A stretch of DNA of 64,000 nt from Helicobacter turcicus (GTDB lineage Bacteria > Campylobacterota > Campylobacteria > Campylobacterales > Helicobacteraceae). Positions 1-8,230 of this stretch are shown piece by piece. Location: contig NZ_JAIGYQ010000004.1 in NCBI RefSeq assembly GCF_019711685.1, forward strand, positions 92,166 through 156,165. Direction: 5' to 3'. The first letter of the stretch is position 1. Each line of letters opens with the position of its first letter. The notes beneath the pieces were generated by a model. It did no database searches. It saw only the letters and a program-made list of their open reading frames with translations, and was not told the DNA's origin. The position numbers and the translations under genes are program-made.

Positions 1-225
1 AAGTTAAATTCTTATCATTCTGAGCAAAGCGAAGAATCTCTTAAAAATTCTAATAGAGATATTTTGCTACCGCTCAATAGGACAAGCGATAAGGACAAAG
101 ACTATAAAATCGCCTTTGATTTTATGGAAAACTTTATCAAAGCCTTAGAAAAAGAAAGCATAAAAGATGTGGTGTTGTGGGGTGAGAAAAAACTAAAGGC
201 ATATAGGGCTTATGTGAAAAGTTAA
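1..225 (+). CDS. C-terminal end of an unidentified protein (partial)
   Basis: An open frame enters from the left edge and stops at TAA 223-225, giving 74 residues. Residues 5-13 read YHSEQSEES, which comes from a repeat-like insert (17-39). The rest is a hydrophilic tail ending in KAYRAYVKS. No catalytic motif is visible, so I cannot name the protein. A large modification or restriction protein is only a guess. The frame continues without interruption through the repeat, so the element is translated. The next gene is convergent and ends 50 bp away. Confidence 0.6.
   Translation, partial: KLNSYHSEQSEESLKNSNRDILLPLNRTSDKDKDYKIAFDFMENFIKALEKESIKDVVLWGEKKLKAYRAYVKS
17..39. repeat. Possible dispersed REP-like element inside a coding region
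   Basis: Bases 17-39 begin ATTCT and end AGAATCT, with a GAGCAAAGCGA centre, so the ends form a small inverted repeat. Read in the frame of the partial gene it encodes HSEQSEES. I recall similar HSE(R/Q)SEES peptides scattered through unrelated proteins of several bacteria, where they come from short mobile palindromes. Only one copy was noticed in this window, so repeat status rests on that recollection. Confidence 0.4.
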
Positions 226-275
226 GTTTCAAGGCTTGTAAAATTTGTGGATTTTATGCTTAAAAGCGTTGAGTT

Positions 276-914
276 TTATAAAAACCCTTGCAACTCTCCC
301 CAAGTAAAACGCGCTAACATATATGCAATCCCAAACATTACAAGGGCGGTAATGCTATTTAGGATTACCCAAGATTTTGGATTTTTAAAAAGCACACTTG
401 CTTTATGTGCAGCAAATCCAAGGCAGAAAAACCAAAGGCAAGATGCGCTAATGATTCCGCCGCTTAAAAAGAATTTTTCATTTGTGCTAAATGGCAGAGC
501 AATTGCGCCTAAGATTAGAATCGTATCTAAATACACATGCGGATTTATGAGCGTGATTGCAAGTGTTTGGATAATGGTTTTTGTAAGGCTTGTTTTATGT
601 CCTTGTGTATTAAATTCTAAACGTTCTTTTGCCCTAAGGGCAGAGCATAAAGAGAGGATTCCATAGCTTAGCACAAAAAGCGTCCCAGCAATACCAAGTA
701 AAATGGTAAAAATTTTGTTTTTAGCAAGAAATTCTCCGATTCCAAAAATTCCAATATTTACAAGAACGATATCACAAGCAATACAACTTGCACATACAAA
801 AAAGATATGATTTTTTAAGATTCCTTGTTTGATTACAAACATATTTTGCGCACCGATACTTGCAAATAGTGAGAGTGCAATAAGTAGCCCTTGTAGATAA
901 ATCTCCACTAGCAT
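276..914 (-). CDS. LysE/ArgO-family amino acid exporter
   Basis: A 212-residue very hydrophobic protein with about six predicted membrane segments. The N-terminal LLIALSLFASIGAQNMFVIKQG matches the start of the LysE/ArgO family, which exports basic amino acids such as lysine or arginine across the inner membrane. The length is normal for the family. The ATG (912-914) directly follows the stop codon of the upstream TSUP gene with no spacer, so the two are probably co-transcribed and translationally coupled. Substrate cannot be decided from the sequence. Confidence 0.85.
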   Translation of the reverse strand: MLVEIYLQGLLIALSLFASIGAQNMFVIKQGILKNHIFFVCASCIACDIVLVNIGIFGIGEFLAKNKIFTILLGIAGTLFVLSYGILSLCSALRAKERLEFNTQGHKTSLTKTIIQTLAITLINPHVYLDTILILGAIALPFSTNEKFFLSGGIISASCLWFFCLGFAAHKASVLFKNPKSWVILNSITALVMFGIAYMLARFTWGELQGFL

Positions 915-1682
915 TTAGAACTGCTCATAGAGAAGTTTAGCTGCCATTAGAAAAGAGACTGCAACAACAAGGGGCTTGACAATACGGATTCCATAGAGGA
1001 TTGCCGCCCTAGAACCGAGATTTGCACCGATAAACTGCCCAAGTGCCATAAGTAGCCCAACACCCCAAAGCATGTGTCCGCCTATGGCAAAAAAGATTAA
1101 GGAAGCAAGATTTGTTGAGAAGTTATAAAGTTTTGCTTGTCCTAAGCTTTGCATAACTCCAAAACCCCCGATGATAATTAACCCAAGCATAAAAAATGAG
1201 CCCGTCCCAGGACCAAAAAAACCATCATAAAAGCCAACAAGTGCTATTGCAAGACTTAGATATGCGCGGTTTAGCTTTTTTGTTTTTTCCATCTCTTTAA
1301 TATTAGGTGAAAATAAAAAATACAATCCAAAAATTAGCACTAAAAAAGGTAGAATCTTAGAGAGAAATTCCACTTGTATAAACTGCACACTAATTGTTCC
1401 TACTGCGGCAAAAATAAAGGAGATAATTGCAAAGGGAATGCTAGATTTTAAGTTGATATAGCCTTTTTTGTAAAATTGTAAAGTTGCAGAAAAACTTCCA
1501 AAAGAGCTTTGGAGCTTGTTTGTCGCTAAGGCTTGTAAGGGAGAGATTCCAGCAAGCAAGAGCGCAGGGATTGTTATCATTCCTCCACCTCCAGCAATTG
1601 AGTCTATGAAGCCTGCTACAAATGCTGCAAAGAAGAGAAATAAAAGCATATATATATCTAAATTAGCGATAAATTCTTGCAT
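915..1682 (-). CDS. TSUP (TauE/SafE) family membrane transporter
   Basis: About 255 residues with roughly eight hydrophobic segments. The N-terminal FVAGFIDSIAGGGGMITIPA and the internal YDGFFGPGTGSFF are the two half-repeat signatures of the TauE/SafE (TSUP) family, which moves sulfite, sulfonates or other organic anions. I start at the ATG at 1682 because a longer frame opening at TTG 1718 would put a TATAAT promoter box inside the gene, and an AGGA site sits just before the ATG. It is followed without a gap by the LysE-type exporter. The substrate is unknown. Confidence 0.85.
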   Translation of the reverse strand: MQEFIANLDIYMLLFLFFAAFVAGFIDSIAGGGGMITIPALLLAGISPLQALATNKLQSSFGSFSATLQFYKKGYINLKSSIPFAIISFIFAAVGTISVQFIQVEFLSKILPFLVLIFGLYFLFSPNIKEMEKTKKLNRAYLSLAIALVGFYDGFFGPGTGSFFMLGLIIIGGFGVMQSLGQAKLYNFSTNLASLIFFAIGGHMLWGVGLLMALGQFIGANLGSRAAILYGIRIVKPLVVAVSFLMAAKLLYEQF

Positions 1683-1706
1683 TAGGATTCCTAAAATAAA
1701 AGTGCT

Positions 1707-1712
1707 ATTATA
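1707..1712 (-). promoter_or_regulatory. -10 box (TATAAT) for the TSUP-LysE pair
   Basis: The minus strand reads TATAAT here, 25-30 bases upstream of the chosen ATG at 1682. This is the extended-AT style of housekeeping promoter seen before several genes in this window. It also argues against the longer start at 1718. Confidence 0.5.
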
Positions 1713-1721
1713 ATGCAATTT

Positions 1722-2096
1722 CTAAAAAATATCGCACATAGATTCTCCATTATGCAAACGCGCAGTTTTGGAATATTGGCACTCTAGTGTGGAATTTTTA
1801 AGTTTAAAATACGCCTTAGCACCATAGTAGTTAATCATAAAGCCATCTTTTTGTTTGCTAAAATGGCAGTCCTTAGAAGTGAAGTCTAAATGGTCATATA
1901 AGGAATCCCAATTGATTTTTTGCTTTGCGTTTAGTTGTGCTTTTAAATCTAAGCGGAGGTTTAGGGTTTGGAGTTGGAGTTTCTTTACACATGCACTTTT
2001 GGTGTAATTGCTAAATTGTGGAATCCCAAAGCTTAAAAGGATTCCAATTAGCAAGAGTGTTAGGATAACTTCTAAAAGCGTGAAAGCCTGATGCAT
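1722..2096 (-). CDS. Type IV pilin-like / type II secretion pseudopilin
   Basis: A 124-residue protein with a class III prepilin signal at residues 1-25: a short leader MHQ, then AFTLLEVILTLLLIGILLSFG. The E at mature position 5 and the hydrophobic helix are the hallmarks of prepilin peptidase substrates. Three cysteines follow (SACVKK, KDCHF, LECQY) and another lies near the end (SMCDIF), suggesting disulfides outside the membrane. The start shares one base with the stop codon of the previous pseudopilin gene (TAATG), so the two are coupled. Related Campylobacter proteins serve DNA uptake or a type II-like secretion apparatus. No other components are in the window. Confidence 0.75.
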   Translation of the reverse strand: MHQAFTLLEVILTLLLIGILLSFGIPQFSNYTKSACVKKLQLQTLNLRLDLKAQLNAKQKINWDSLYDHLDFTSKDCHFSKQKDGFMINYYGAKAYFKLKNSTLECQYSKTARLHNGESMCDIF

Positions 2097-2566
2097 TAAA
2101 ATACAATAGAGTTGCTAAGAAGTGGAATCTTAAGCGTAGAATTTAAGCCAATGCTCTCCACAAGTTTCGCGCAAGTATCGCCATTTGCATTTGGACTTGT
2201 TTGTGTGGAGAATTCTAGAAATTGCGCAGCATTTGGCGCACTAGCTAGCGCATTATTTGTATCAAGCAATCTTACGCTAATGCAGGGGTTTTGGTTAGAA
2301 TCTTGTAGTTTGCTAGTGATGGCGTAGGCATTTAGATTCCAATTTGCACTACTTAACGTGATAGCAGTTAAGAAAGTCCCTTGCCCTTGTGCTAGAAAAT
2401 ATGCGGGAAAGGCAGTTTTTAACGTGTTTATATCACTTTTGAGTGCGACGAATTTCGCGTCATCACGGCTTGCAGAGATTTTTGGAATCGCAACAGCAGC
2501 TAAAATGCCTAAAATTACTAAAATAAACACAAGCTCAAGCATTGTAAAAGCCTTTTTGGTTTGCAT
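2096..2566 (-). CDS. Type IV pilin-like / type II secretion pseudopilin
   Basis: 156 residues with a clear prepilin N-terminus: MQTKK followed by AFTMLELVFILVILGILAAV, then a polar C-terminal domain with two cysteines (NPCISV and DTCAKL). It is a GspG-like major-pseudopilin type by its N-terminus. An AAAGGAG-type ribosome site (plus-strand actcctttat) precedes the ATG. It leads a two-gene unit with the smaller pseudopilin. A role in natural transformation, like the Campylobacter Cts system, is an inference from the family only. Confidence 0.78.
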   Translation of the reverse strand: MQTKKAFTMLELVFILVILGILAAVAIPKISASRDDAKFVALKSDINTLKTAFPAYFLAQGQGTFLTAITLSSANWNLNAYAITSKLQDSNQNPCISVRLLDTNNALASAPNAAQFLEFSTQTSPNANGDTCAKLVESIGLNSTLKIPLLSNSIVF

Positions 2567-2686
2567 TTTACTCCTTTATTTACGATTTCACTTTTAATTT
2601 TGAATGTAAAGATTCTAACAACTTTGACTCAAATGTGTAAAGGTCTAGTGGAATCTTTTGGAACTTTTGTAGAGATGCTTAAGGGT

Positions 2687-3346
2687 TTATAGCATTTTAC
2701 TTGTGGCATAAAGTGCTGCGGTTTCGCTACGCAAAATGTTGCAATTTGGAGCACTAAAGCTTTGTTGTGTGTTTAGCAGTTCGCGCTCTTTTTGACTAAA
2801 ACCACCTTCTGCGCCGATTAAAAAAGGAATCTCTAAATGCGTTTCTAAGGGTTTTGCGCCAAAATCCATCACTGCAATTTTTGGGTATTTTTGTAACACT
2901 TCTGTAAGATTATTTAGTAATTCCATTTTTAAACGCGTGAGGCGTCCGCACTGCTCACAAGAGTTTTCTAAAATACGATTTAAACGTTTGTTATCCAGTT
3001 TGAAATGTTTTTGTGAAAAATCCGCATAAAAAAATGTAATGCGCTCTAAATTGAGCTCATTTAAAAAAGGGAGTGTTTTTTCAATGTTTTTAGGGTCAAT
3101 CATCGCCCAAATCAAATGTCCTTTTGGTGCTTTGGATTCCACATTGTACGTAGTTTTTAGTTGCAAAGTTGCAGATTTTTTACTAAGTTTGATAATTGCA
3201 TAAACATAGGCGTTTGTATCTTCTAAATTACACAGCATTAAGGAATCTAATTTGCGTGTTCTGCGGGAGCGAAAAAGGTGATTATAAGTCTCTCCATCTA
3301 GTGTAATTGTAGATTCTCCAGCACATTTGTGATAAGTAAATTGCAT
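2687..3346 (-). CDS. rsmE: 16S rRNA (uracil-1498-N3)-methyltransferase RsmE
   Basis: About 219 residues. The C-terminal FLIGAEGGFSQKERELL and ILRSETAALYATSKML are the SAM-binding knot motifs of the RsmE branch of SPOUT methyltransferases, which methylate U1498 of 16S rRNA in the 30S subunit. The N-terminal half is the PUA-like RNA-binding part (TITLDGETYNHLFRSRR). I start at ATG 3346. The frame is open to a TTG at 3379, but those 11 residues overlap the upstream gene and do not look like the family. It lies 1 bp behind the upstream membrane-protein gene. Confidence 0.88.
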   Translation of the reverse strand: MQFTYHKCAGESTITLDGETYNHLFRSRRTRKLDSLMLCNLEDTNAYVYAIIKLSKKSATLQLKTTYNVESKAPKGHLIWAMIDPKNIEKTLPFLNELNLERITFFYADFSQKHFKLDNKRLNRILENSCEQCGRLTRLKMELLNNLTEVLQKYPKIAVMDFGAKPLETHLEIPFLIGAEGGFSQKERELLNTQQSFSAPNCNILRSETAALYATSKML

Positions 3347-3347
3347 T

Positions 3348-3758
3348 TTAGCGCACCATAAAGAGTAAAAGTAACACAAAGGTGCAAAAATCTAAGCTAT
3401 ATTTGATTTTTGCAAAGAGGAAAAATTTCTCACGTTTTGTAAAATCTGCTTCCATACGGATTTGTTTTTGAAATTTATGACGTTTAATTTCAGCAACTAA
3501 AACTACAATCCAAAGTGTAAGCATTAGGATAATTTTAAACGTAAAAACAAAGCCTAGCATTGCCCAAATCACGAATCCGCTAAATGCAGAAGCACTAAGG
3601 AGCGTGTAATACGCAGGTGCGCAGACTGCTAATGTGCGAAGTTTTTTTGTGTGTGAAAGGTTTGCAAAAAGTGCGTAAAGATTCCAAAGTGGTGGTAAAA
3701 GTAAAGGAATAGAAAGTGATAAATGGACAAAGATAAGTTCAGAGCCGATAAATTCCAT
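3348..3758 (-). CDS. Conserved integral membrane protein, function unknown
   Basis: 136 residues with about four hydrophobic segments (near residues 8-32, 44-60, 68-92 and 117-135). A basic, charged stretch at 90-110 (EIKRHKFQKQIRMEADFTKREK) lies between segments three and four. I do not recognise a functional motif. It is probably co-transcribed with rsmE. Proteins of this size and shape are common beside rsmE in related genomes, but that does not give a function. Confidence 0.65.
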   Translation of the reverse strand: MEFIGSELIFVHLSLSIPLLLPPLWNLYALFANLSHTKKLRTLAVCAPAYYTLLSASAFSGFVIWAMLGFVFTFKIILMLTLWIVVLVAEIKRHKFQKQIRMEADFTKREKFFLFAKIKYSLDFCTFVLLLLFMVR

Positions 3759-3831
3759 AAAATATTGCTTTAAGTTTTTTAGAATTGTAACAACAAAAGC
3801 TTACTTTGTAAAGGTTGTATTAGTGGAGTTT

Positions 3832-3908
<77 letters not shown>

Positions 3909-3956
3909 ATAACTAATTAAAAAACGAAACCGCTAAATTTTTTGTAGTTTAAGAAG

Positions 3957-4031
3957 TGGCTGGGGTACAAGGATTCGAACCTCGGAATGCCTGGACCAAA
4001 ACCAGGTGCCTTACCGCTTGGCGATACCCCA
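3957..4031 (-). tRNA. tRNA-Gln (UUG)
   Basis: The minus strand reads TGGGGTATCGCCAAGCGG at the 5' end, has anticodon loop TTTTGGT (UUG), T-loop GGTTCGAATCC and ends CCCCAGCCA. The acceptor stem TGGGGTA/TACCCCA pairs fully. Length is 75 nt including the encoded CCA. The U1-A72 pair and UUG anticodon identify a glutamine tRNA. It is probably transcribed together with the initiator tRNA. Confidence 0.96.
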
Positions 4032-4111
4032 ATGTTTTTAAAGGTGGGATTATAATCTTATTTTTCTTATTTGTCAATAGCTATTAAGATTTGGTTTAGT
4101 AGGCGTTGTGT

Positions 4112-4117
4112 TATAAT
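4112..4117 (+). promoter_or_regulatory. -10 box (TATAAT) of ribB
   Basis: A perfect TATAAT lies 34-39 bases upstream of the ribB ATG at 4151. It sits inside an open extension that begins at TTG 4106, so the shorter start is the better one. No FMN riboswitch-like sequence is visible between it and the gene. Confidence 0.6.
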
Positions 4118-4150
4118 GCTAGATTTGTAAGAAAATTTTTAAGGTTTTAT

Positions 4151-5185
4151 ATGGAGAATGAAGCAATTGTCCGTGTTGAAGTCGCAATTAAGGCGATTCA
4201 AAATGGTGAGATGATAATTGTTATGGACGATGAGGATAGGGAGAATGAGGGCGATTTGGTGTTAGCAGGAATCTTTAGCACTCCAGAGAAAATAAATTTT
4301 ATGGCGCAAGAGGCGCGTGGGTTAATTTGTGTGTCCATTCCTAAAGATATTGCACAAGCACTTGACTTGCCTCCAATGGTAAGTAAAAACAGCTCTAATC
4401 ATGAGACGGCTTTCACGGTTTCTATTGACGCAAAAGAAGCAAAAACAGGAATCTCTGCATATGAGAGAGATTTGACAATCCAGCTTATGTGTAAAGCAAG
4501 CACGAAGCCAGAGGATTTTGTGCGACCAGGACACATTTTTCCACTTATTGCCAAAGAAGGCGGTGTGCTAGAGCGCACAGGGCATACGGAAGCAAGTGTA
4601 GATATTTGTCGTTTAGCAGGACTTAAACCTATTAGCGTGATTTGCGAGATTATGAAAGAAGATGGATTAATGGCAAAGAGGGGGGATAAATTTTTAAGTG
4701 AATTTGCAAAAAAACATCATTTAAAAATTTTATATGTTTCAGATTTGATTGAATACCGGTTGCAGTTTGAACAACTTATTAAAGTAGTAAGTAAAAATTC
4801 TTGTAAATTTTTAGGCGCAGATTCCATAAAAATGCAATTTAAAGATCATTTAGGTAGAGAGCATTTTGTCTTTGCTTTTGGTGCGCCTAAGATTCCATTT
4901 GTGAAATTTCATAGCATTCGTGAAGATTTGGAGTTGTTAGAAAATGAAAGCCTCTTTAGCGCATTAATGGATTCCATAGCACAGCTAAAGGCAGAGGGAG
5001 GTTATCTAATATTTTTGCGCACGCAAAATAATAAAGATATTAAGGGCTTAGGGATTGGTGCGCAAATTTTAAAAGAACTCGGTGTGAAAGATTTTAAATT
5101 GTTAAGTAGCTCTAAGATTAATGAGCTAGAGTATGGCACTCTAAGTGGCTTTAATCTTAAGATTTTAGAGTGCGTAGAGATTTAA
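4151..5185 (+). CDS. ribB: 3,4-dihydroxy-2-butanone 4-phosphate synthase with degenerate GTP-cyclohydrolase-II-like tail
   Basis: 344 residues. Residues 1-200 carry the RibB motifs: MDDEDRENEGDLV (acidic loop), RPGHIFPLIAKEGGVLERTGHTEASVD (substrate and metal site) and CEIMKEDG. The enzyme converts ribulose 5-phosphate to the four-carbon unit for riboflavin. The C-terminal part aligns in position with RibA (GTP cyclohydrolase II) but lacks the zinc-binding GDxF..RCDC cysteine cluster. It contains only a single scattered cysteine before the end, so it should not hydrolyse GTP. The start is ATG 4151 with AAGG upstream, because a longer frame would include the promoter. Confidence 0.9.
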   Translation: MENEAIVRVEVAIKAIQNGEMIIVMDDEDRENEGDLVLAGIFSTPEKINFMAQEARGLICVSIPKDIAQALDLPPMVSKNSSNHETAFTVSIDAKEAKTGISAYERDLTIQLMCKASTKPEDFVRPGHIFPLIAKEGGVLERTGHTEASVDICRLAGLKPISVICEIMKEDGLMAKRGDKFLSEFAKKHHLKILYVSDLIEYRLQFEQLIKVVSKNSCKFLGADSIKMQFKDHLGREHFVFAFGAPKIPFVKFHSIREDLELLENESLFSALMDSIAQLKAEGGYLIFLRTQNNKDIKGLGIGAQILKELGVKDFKLLSSSKINELEYGTLSGFNLKILECVEI

Positions 5186-5451
5186 AATAGAATCCAAAAC
5201 ACTTGAATAAAACCATATAAGATACCGCTTGATAAGTGTAATCTTTAATATCTTTGCTTGTGCTTTTGTTGTAACGGAATCTATGCATACTTTTATGTTA
5301 GGATTTAGTTATAAAATTTATTTTAGCTAATGAATGAAAAACTTGCATAAGGAGTGATGACGTAAAATTCAAGGCAAAAAGCAACCTCTTTTTAAAGCAA
5401 TTTTATGGAGTTGTAGTTGTATGTGTTTTTAGGATATTTGACCAAATTATT

Positions 5452-5973
5452 TTATGAAGCAAAATATACTTCTGATAGTGCTTTAATGCGTTTAAAAATC
5501 ATATCAAAATTTACACCATACGCACGCGCATCGCCAATGGTTGTAAGAAAGTTTGTATCGCCAATGTAACGAGGCACAAGATGTAAATGCAGATGTTCTG
5601 GGATTCCAGCTCCACCAGCGCGTTCAATATTCATTCCCATATTTATGCCACTTGCGCCAAATTCTTTTAAAAGTGCTACTCCTTTTTGTGCGAATGTTTG
5701 TAAGCGCAGCCAAGTCTCTAAATCAAGTAGCTCTGGAGAGTGCGTGTGTGTGTGGGGAATGATTAGAAAATGTCCGGGCGTGTAGGGGAATTTATTCATT
5801 ACACAAAAAATCTTAGAATCCCTATAAAAGACGTGGTTTGAAGTATCGCTTAGGAGAAAATCTTCTTTTGTGTTTGTGTGTAAATTTACCCCTTTAGAAA
5901 TCGCACAAAACACGCATGTGTCTTTCTTGGAATTAAAGTATTCACTGCGCCATGGTGCATACAAATAATCCAT
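5452..5973 (-). CDS. HIT-family nucleotide hydrolase/transferase
   Basis: 173 residues. The histidine triad HLHLHLVPR lies near residue 130, preceded by GINMGMNIERAGGAGIPEHL, which is typical of the Ap4A phosphorylase-like branch of the HIT superfamily. C19-X2-C (TCVFCAI) near the N-terminus could bind zinc, as in galactose-1-phosphate uridylyltransferase relatives. The likely reaction is cleavage of a nucleotide phosphoanhydride or phosphoramidate bond. It lies 8 bp behind murF and closes the murF operon, an order I recall from H. pylori. The physiological substrate is not evident. Confidence 0.85.
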   Translation of the reverse strand: MDYLYAPWRSEYFNSKKDTCVFCAISKGVNLHTNTKEDFLLSDTSNHVFYRDSKIFCVMNKFPYTPGHFLIIPHTHTHSPELLDLETWLRLQTFAQKGVALLKEFGASGINMGMNIERAGGAGIPEHLHLHLVPRYIGDTNFLTTIGDARAYGVNFDMIFKRIKALSEVYFAS

Positions 5974-5981
5974 TTTCTTTC

Positions 5982-7442
5982 CTAAATATAGCTTGGAGCA
6001 TCGTTTGCAAACAAAATCAAATCCCCACTACTCGTTGTGGATTTTAGTATATGTTCAATATTTGTTTTATCTTTTAGGAGAATCTTTTGTGCATTGTAAA
6101 TATTTGAGCGCAAGATATTTGCGTTAAGTTCTCCTGTGATAATGGCTAAATCAAAGACTGTATCAATTGCCCTTGCGAGTTTAATGTTTGCCTCCTTAGA
6201 ACTCTCTATGAGTCCCGGAGTTACGATAATCTTCTTGCCATTATGCAAGGAAGAAAGGCGGATTGCCTCAAGCATTCCATCAAGGTTTCCATTATAGCTA
6301 TCATCTAGGATAATCTTACCATTAACGACAATTTTGCTTAGGCGGTGATTGATAGGTTCTAGTTTTTGGGCTTGTTTAATTAAACGTTCATTGCTAATTC
6401 CAAGGTCGCTTCCCACAGCAATCGCAGCACTAATGTTAATTACATTAAAAGCCCCTAAAATACGTGTTTGGAAGTTTAGCTTCTCGCCCTTAACCTTAAG
6501 TGAGAAATTCGTCCCTTGTAGTGTAGCTTCCACATCGCTTGGATCTTGTGGGAAGTTGATGATTTTTGTTGGAGGGTTTGTAGGTTGGATATTGTCCTTA
6601 TAGATATAAGCCACGCTTAGACGCTTACTCTCTAAAATCTCGTATTTTGTGCGGTAGATATTTTCAATGCTTTTAAAATATTCAATGTGCGCCTCGCCGA
6701 TTTTTCCAACAACAGCAATTTGTGGCGCAATAAGATCTACAATTTCCTTAATATTCCCAACATCTCTAGCTCCAGCTTCTACAATGTAAATATCTGTTAG
6801 GGGTGAGAGGTTTTGATTAATATCTGCAATGATTCCAGTTAGAGTATTTACGCTACGTGGGGTGGAATAAACTTTGAAGCTTTCTTGTAGGATTTGGGCG
6901 AGATAGTTTTTAAGACTAGTTTTACCATAGCTTCCTGTAACTGCAATAATTGTAAGATTTGGAAGGTTTTCTAGCTTATCTTGGGCAAGTTTTTTATAGC
7001 GATTTAATAGAATCTTTTCTATTAAAGAGGAGATGAAAATCGAGATAAACAGAGGCAAGAGGTAAATACACTGAATCATGGGTGAATACCCATTTACACC
7101 TAAGAGTAAAAGCTCATTAAAAACAATAAAAACAATATAGAGTCCAAAAAAGCGTAATATTCTACTTGTTAGAATGAGTTTTTTGCTAAGATTAAAAATC
7201 CAAATCCCAAGTCCTAGAAAATAAAGACAAAGCCCAGCATAAAAATAAACACTATTGGGAATAAAAATAAAATAGAGAATTGGTAGAGCGAAGTAGAACA
7301 AATGCCAACGTTGCTTGTGGTGCTTAAAAAGAACACGTGTAATTTTGTAGTGATACCATTGGAGATTGACTATGGCGTAGTAGCCAAGAGCTACAAGAAA
7401 AATCCAACGCGTCGCTATTATGAAAATATCAGTATCTTGCAA
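5982..7442 (-). CDS. murF: UDP-N-acetylmuramoyl-tripeptide--D-alanyl-D-alanine ligase MurF
   Basis: 486 residues. The first ~150 contain several hydrophobic segments, unlike soluble E. coli MurF but as in Helicobacter homologues. The Mur-ligase core follows: ATP loop ITVTGSYGKTSLKN-type (AVTGSYGKTS), SVNTLTGI, VEAGARDVG and ILDDSYNGN. It adds D-Ala-D-Ala to the muramyl tripeptide, using the product of ddl encoded just upstream. The start is TTG with AAGGA seven bases ahead. The membrane-anchor region could place the last cytoplasmic step of precursor synthesis at the membrane. Confidence 0.9.
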   Translation of the reverse strand: MQDTDIFIIATRWIFLVALGYYAIVNLQWYHYKITRVLFKHHKQRWHLFYFALPILYFIFIPNSVYFYAGLCLYFLGLGIWIFNLSKKLILTSRILRFFGLYIVFIVFNELLLLGVNGYSPMIQCIYLLPLFISIFISSLIEKILLNRYKKLAQDKLENLPNLTIIAVTGSYGKTSLKNYLAQILQESFKVYSTPRSVNTLTGIIADINQNLSPLTDIYIVEAGARDVGNIKEIVDLIAPQIAVVGKIGEAHIEYFKSIENIYRTKYEILESKRLSVAYIYKDNIQPTNPPTKIINFPQDPSDVEATLQGTNFSLKVKGEKLNFQTRILGAFNVINISAAIAVGSDLGISNERLIKQAQKLEPINHRLSKIVVNGKIILDDSYNGNLDGMLEAIRLSSLHNGKKIIVTPGLIESSKEANIKLARAIDTVFDLAIITGELNANILRSNIYNAQKILLKDKTNIEHILKSTTSSGDLILFANDAPSYI

Positions 7443-7495
7443 AAAGGAATCCTTAAATAGAAAAATTGCGAAATTTTAACAGAAAATCATTTAAA

Positions 7496-8230
7496 TTATA
7501 AATTTATATAAAATTGACGCTCAATTTCTTTTGCTTGTTTTAGAAAAAAGAAATGGTCTCCCTCTAAGGGAAAAAATTTGGAATCATAAATGAGTGTGTG
7601 GATACGTTCCCCAGAGCTTAAAGGTGTGGCAAGATCTTCTTTGCCCCAAAAGATATAGCAAGGGTTTTTAAAGTTTTTAAAAATGCTTGAAAAGTCTTCA
7701 TCCACGACATTTTTAAAGGTTTGGTACATAACTTCGTCCATATTTTGCACATCTTTAGAGCGCAAAAGATTCCGCAATAGTTGGTTTTTAGGCAGAACTT
7801 TGTTTAAAAGTTTTGTTGTGACAATTTTCGCGCGCACTTTTAGGCTTTTTTGTGTTAAGATTCCAGCACTGCTTAGTAAAATTAGTATCTTTGGGTTTAA
7901 GAGTGTGGCAACCTTGCCTCCAAAGCTATGTCCTATAATCGTAACTTTTGCAGGTTCTAGTTGTAGAGATTCTAGCATTAAGCGCATAACCTCTGCATAA
8001 TCTTGTGTATTTAGAGCAAAGGGAGGAGTTTTAGAATTTCCAAAACCCGGCATATCAATATAATAATGTGTAAAATCTCTAAAAAGCGCGTTAAATGCCT
8101 GTTGCATAAGATTTTTATTTGCTCCCCAACCATGTAAAATTACAAGGGGTTTTGCTCCATTTTGCGCATTTTGTATTGCATAAGAGATGCTAAACTCTCC
8201 TCCCTTGTGAGTTAGAATCTTTTGTGCCAC
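7496..8230 (-). CDS. Alpha/beta hydrolase in the ddl-murF cluster
   Basis: 244 residues. The fold markers are HGWGANK (oxyanion region), the nucleophile elbow GHSFGGK (Ser near residue 103), an acid in FWGKEDLATP and a catalytic His in EGDHFFF. Length is typical of single-domain esterase or C-C bond hydrolases. It starts with GTG sharing one base with the ddl stop (TAGTG), and AAGGT precedes it, so translation is coupled to ddl. Its fixed place between ddl and murF suggests a link to the envelope, but the substrate is unknown. Confidence 0.85.
   Translation of the reverse strand: MAQKILTHKGGEFSISYAIQNAQNGAKPLVILHGWGANKNLMQQAFNALFRDFTHYYIDMPGFGNSKTPPFALNTQDYAEVMRLMLESLQLEPAKVTIIGHSFGGKVATLLNPKILILLSSAGILTQKSLKVRAKIVTTKLLNKVLPKNQLLRNLLRSKDVQNMDEVMYQTFKNVVDEDFSSIFKNFKNPCYIFWGKEDLATPLSSGERIHTLIYDSKFFPLEGDHFFFLKQAKEIERQFYINL

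Noticed and set aside
247..666. Open frame on the + strand opposite the LysE-type exporter
   Set aside because: It is antisense to a gene with clear family motifs, has no ribosome site and no recognisable protein features.
4032..4150. FMN riboswitch before ribB
   Set aside because: The promoter lies only 39 bases before the start, and none of the conserved FMN-aptamer elements is present.
5186..5451. Small gene or RNA in the 266-bp gap after ribB
   Set aside because: An AAGGAG-GTG-ATG stretch at about 5351 leads only to a two-codon frame, and no stable fold or RNA family feature was seen.
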